Of a stretch of DNA of 8,240 bases, positions 6,168 to 8,240 are shown piece by piece. Both the position numbers and the translations under genes were made by a program. Origin of the DNA: JBCCEV01 sp039030125 (GTDB taxonomy: Bacteria > Pseudomonadota > Gammaproteobacteria > Ga0077536); contig JBCCEV010000173.1 of NCBI GenBank assembly GCA_039030125.1, positions 1-8,240 of the forward strand, given 5' to 3'. Each line of letters begins with the position of its first letter. The stretch's first letter is position 1. The notes below the pieces were generated by a model. The model saw only the letters and a list, made by a program, of their open reading frames with translations, did no database searches and was not told the origin of the DNA.

Positions 6168-6254
6168 AAGTCACACCTCAAGCTTTGGTCAAAAGTTGTC
6201 GTGGGTTCGCTATGAGTACGCCCAAGCGCTATCGATCCCAGTGCCAATGGCGGG

Positions 6255-6271
6255 AGCACCATTTGTGCCAA
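6255..6271 (-). promoter_or_regulatory. Sigma-54 (-24/-12) promoter of amtB
   Basis: The minus strand reads TTGGCACAAATGGTGCT, fitting the sigma-54 consensus TTGGCAC-N5-TTGCT with the GG and GC doublets exactly 10 bases apart; only the first T of the TTGC element is changed. The start point would be near 6244, giving a 77-nt leader before amtB. Sigma-54 control under NtrC is the known mode for amtB in many proteobacteria, so position and sequence agree. Confidence 0.8.
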
Positions 6272-6347
6272 GCTCATATTTCCTTTTAGATACAGATAGT
6301 TAAGGTCTTGGGAAGGGGGTATTGAGACCATCAGATAGGTACTGTTC

Positions 6348-6362
6348 GCGCTTTTTTGGGGC
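6348..6362 (-). promoter_or_regulatory. NtrC-like enhancer site, proximal
   Basis: The minus strand reads GCCCCAAAAAAGCGC. Compared with the NtrC dyad GCACCA-N3-TGGTGC, the left half matches 5 of 6 bases and the right half 3 of 6. It is centred about 111 bases upstream of the predicted sigma-54 start, a usual enhancer distance. Degenerate, so tentative. Confidence 0.35.
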
Positions 6363-6389
6363 GTACAGAACAGCCACGGTGCGCTCAAT

Positions 6390-6404
6390 GCCTGATTTTG
6401 GTGC
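6390..6404 (-). promoter_or_regulatory. NtrC-like enhancer site, distal
   Basis: The minus strand reads GCACCAAAATCAGGC: a perfect left half-site GCACCA and a poor right half (3 of 6). Its centre is 42 bases, about four helical turns, from the proximal site, so both would face the same side of the DNA. That spacing is what gives the weak pair some weight. Confidence 0.4.
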
Positions 6405-6471
6405 GAGTTACCAAAAGCCGCTTCGGCGTTAAATTTGCACACTGATGATGCCGTCTCTAATCTCCGCAAAC

Positions 6472-7131
6472 ATGCCCATCATCGAGTTGCGGGACGTCCG
6501 GAAATCCTATTCAGGCGTCAGCGAACAAAACGTTCTCAAGGGAATTGACCTCGACGTCGATGGTGGCGAGTTTTGCGCCATCATTGGCCGCAGCGGCTCG
6601 GGCAAGTCGACGCTGCTGAATTTAGTTGGTGCTATGGATAATGCCGACGGCGGTCGCATCCGGGTTGCCGGCATGGATCTAACCGCCCTCTCAGAGCAAC
6701 AGCGCTGCAAAGTGCGCCGCCACCACATCGGCTTTGTGTTCCAAGCGTATAACTTACTTCCCACGTTAACGATTGCTGAGAACGTCGAGCTGCCCTTGGA
6801 ACTGATAAATCAGCGGGACCGGTCACGGGTGCCCGCGCTACTTGAACGTCTGGGTCTGACAGATAAAGCAAGGCGGTTTCCCGGGGAGCTATCTGGCGGT
6901 GAGCAGCAACGCGCGGCGATCGCGCGCGCGCTGGTGCACCAACCCGCTGTCGTTATCGCCGATGAACCAACCGGGAATCTTGATTTGGAAACGGGGCGTC
7001 AAGTCGTCGGGTTGTTGGAAAACGTAATCGCTGAAACCAATACGAGTTTGATCATGGCCACTCATAGCCTCGACGTTGTTGGGCAGGCCGATCAAGTCCA
7101 CGCCTTGAAAGACGGGACCTTGGAGTCTTAA
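6472..7131 (+). CDS. ABC transporter ATP-binding protein, LolD/MacB type
   Basis: Cytoplasmic ATPase of 219 residues that powers the membrane protein encoded next. Numbered from the ATG at 6472: Walker A GRSGSGKST at 39-47, Q-loop FVFQAYNLLPTLT at 88-100, signature LSGGEQQRAAIARAL at 140-154, Walker B VVIADEPTGNLD at 160-171 and the switch His198 in MATHS. The YNLLPTLTIAENVELPL run is typical of the LolD/MacB/FtsE-like group, whose partners are FtsX-type permeases acting on envelope substrates by mechanotransmission rather than classical transport. ATG 6472 gives MPIIELRDVRKSY, the usual family start; ATGs at 6445 and 6448 would add eight or nine residues without resemblance. None has a good Shine-Dalgarno. 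The stop is one base before the permease start, so the pair is an operon. Substrate unknown. Confidence 0.93.
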   Translation: MPIIELRDVRKSYSGVSEQNVLKGIDLDVDGGEFCAIIGRSGSGKSTLLNLVGAMDNADGGRIRVAGMDLTALSEQQRCKVRRHHIGFVFQAYNLLPTLTIAENVELPLELINQRDRSRVPALLERLGLTDKARRFPGELSGGEQQRAAIARALVHQPAVVIADEPTGNLDLETGRQVVGLLENVIAETNTSLIMATHSLDVVGQADQVHALKDGTLES

Positions 7132-7132
7132 G

Positions 7133-8240
7133 TTGCGTCTATTGGCCGAAGCGAGTTTTCGCCACCTCAGCCAAAATCCCTTACAAAGTACCTTGGGGAT
7201 CTTAGGGATCGCGCTCGGCGTTGCGCTATTCACAGCAATACAGCTCATTGAACAGAGCGCTAAACGCGACTTTGATAGTGCCCTTAAGCAGTTGTTCGGA
7301 GACGCAACGCATCGCTTAGTCGCCGCGGAGGGTGTCTTCGATGAGCGTTGGGTGGGCACCGCCAGGCGCGCACTGGCGGATCACTCACCGGCGCCAGTTC
7401 TCGAAGGCCACCTAACGCACCGAAACGATCAACGGTTGCACGTCATTGGCTTCGACATTTTCGCTCGACCAACCGTCCGTTCACGCGGGCCCATTGACGT
7501 TGCCGAGTTCGTAACCCGCGACATGGTCATGGCGCACCCCCTGACGGCGCGAACACTTCAAGCTCAAGCTGGCCTTGCGCAGGCAATTAATAATTTCCCG
7601 CTCGATGGCGTTCAGGTCGTTACCGGTCCCAACTATCAGTGGATCCCCGAAAATACGCTGCTTGCGGACCTCGCCACCGCCCAAACGCTGCTCGACAAAG
7701 CCGGGCTCATAAGCCGCATCGACCTGTACGCCACCACTGATCATGCGATCGATGCGCAAGTTGTTGACGACGTTTTCGCGGGCACCGCGCGCTTGGTATC
7801 CAACGCATCGGTGCTCAGCGAGCGCGATGCCATCACGCACGCTTTTTTCGCGAATCTAGATGCCCTGAGTATGTTGGCGCTGTTAATCAGCGTCTTTCTG
7901 GTCTACAACACCGCCTCTTTCTTGGTGATCCAGAGACAGGCGCTTTTTGGGCGATTACGCGCGATCGGGGCAGCGCCGCTCCGATTAGCGCTACTGGTGT
8001 TCTATGAGGCTTCGTTACTTGGCGGCGCTGGCACTTTAATCGGTCTCGCGCTTGGTTGGCTGCTCGCCAATCAATTGATGTCGATGGTGAGCCAAACGCT
8101 CTCTGATCACTATGGATACGCTGGCGTGGTTGACCTCAATTTTGCAGCGCTTGATTTGCTCGCCGCCACGGTTGCCGGATTTTTAGTCACTTGGATCGCA
8201 AGCATCAAACCCGCAATAGACGCGGCCCGGACACCGCCCA
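7133..8240 (+). CDS. ABC transporter permease, FtsX/MacB type (cut by right edge)
   Basis: The first 369 residues of an FtsX-like permease, partner of the preceding ATPase. TTG at 7133 is chosen because GGAG (7122-7125) lies seven bases upstream and the frame opens one base after the ATPase stop. Layout seen: TM1 at about 19-38 (STLGILGIALGVALFTAIQL), a periplasmic domain of about 200 residues (40-240), then the FtsX domain with TM2 at about 246-266, the coupling segment GRLRAIGAAPLRLALL at 273-288, TM3 at about 287-313 and TM4 at about 339-358, followed by KPAIDAARTPP, equivalent to the PA..AAR..P end of a first FtsX domain. Ending a first domain here suggests the larger type of about 800 residues with two such domains, the rest lying beyond the window. 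The TM-plus-large-periplasmic-domain order matches MacB/LolCE relatives. Confidence 0.88.
   Translation, partial: MRLLAEASFRHLSQNPLQSTLGILGIALGVALFTAIQLIEQSAKRDFDSALKQLFGDATHRLVAAEGVFDERWVGTARRALADHSPAPVLEGHLTHRNDQRLHVIGFDIFARPTVRSRGPIDVAEFVTRDMVMAHPLTARTLQAQAGLAQAINNFPLDGVQVVTGPNYQWIPENTLLADLATAQTLLDKAGLISRIDLYATTDHAIDAQVVDDVFAGTARLVSNASVLSERDAITHAFFANLDALSMLALLISVFLVYNTASFLVIQRQALFGRLRAIGAAPLRLALLVFYEASLLGGAGTLIGLALGWLLANQLMSMVSQTLSDHYGYAGVVDLNFAALDLLAATVAGFLVTWIASIKPAIDAARTPP

Larger units (their letters stand above)
6168..6471. other. Divergent control region between amtB and the ABC transporter genes
   Basis: About 300 bases without a supported gene. The left half holds the amtB leader and sigma-54 promoter, the middle and right the two NtrC-like sites. 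A minus-strand open frame runs through it in another frame than amtB but has no binding site or family resemblance. For the plus-strand ABC genes only a weak promoter guess is possible (TTACCA at 6408-6413, 15-base spacer, TTAAAT at 6429-6434), which would start transcription near 6441. Confidence 0.5.

Noticed and set aside
6219..6245. Second TTGGCAC (minus strand) downstream of the sigma-54 promoter
   Set aside because: Ten bases after its GG doublet the sequence is GA instead of GC, so no -12 element exists at the right spacing.
6146..6469. Minus-strand frame of 107 codons across the amtB control region, considered as an upstream gene such as glnK
   Set aside because: No PII motifs, it spans the sigma-54 promoter and the amtB start in another frame, and has no binding site.
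7481..7840. Minus-strand frame of 119 codons inside the permease gene
   Set aside because: Shadow of the permease periplasmic domain; the plus frame stays open to the window edge with expected membrane segments.
1..8240. CRISPR array, insertion sequence, tRNA, rRNA or attachment site
   Set aside because: No regularly spaced repeats, transposase motifs, terminal inverted repeats or cloverleaf-like segments found on either strand by eye.

Overview
The window looks like chromosomal housekeeping and transport DNA from a proteobacterium, most likely an uncultured gammaproteobacterium. The reasons are a YhhQ-type queuosine-precursor transporter, a proteobacterial AmtB ammonium channel behind a good sigma-54 promoter with NtrC-like sites, and a LolD/MacB-like ABC pair. 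Base composition is moderate and even throughout. No phage, transposon, CRISPR, tRNA or rRNA sequence is visible. The placement is inferred from protein style alone. Four of the nine genes appear to use TTG or GTG starts.

Layout. (1) 1-291, minus: the first 97 residues of a pyruvate phosphate dikinase that runs off the left edge. (2) 292-632: a non-coding region with a minus-strand promoter-like element followed by a short structured segment and a strong UUCG-capped terminator. This could be an attenuated leader of the dikinase gene or a free small RNA. A weaker plus-strand promoter may serve the next genes. (3) 633-2854, plus: a compact three-gene cluster made of a cytoplasmic protein of unknown function with a conserved His-rich motif, a small exported protein, and a YhhQ-family transporter whose ATG overlaps the previous stop. 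(4) 2873-4626, minus: a family 2 glycosyltransferase followed directly by a UPF0104/LPG-synthase-type membrane protein, probably one operon making or moving a lipid-linked sugar. (5) 4800-6167, minus: amtB with its own terminator. (6) 6168-6471: divergent control region with the amtB sigma-54 promoter. (7) 6472-8240, plus: ATPase and (partial) permease of a MacB/LolD-type ABC system, cut by the right edge.

The genes fall into independent units: central carbon metabolism, tRNA-modification precursor uptake plus two unknowns, envelope glycolipid, nitrogen uptake, and envelope ABC export. I see no clear new multi-gene system. The observations most worth checking are the promoter-hairpin-terminator unit before the dikinase gene, the unknown two-gene partnership with yhhQ, and a nitrogen-controlled amtB that has no glnK beside it.
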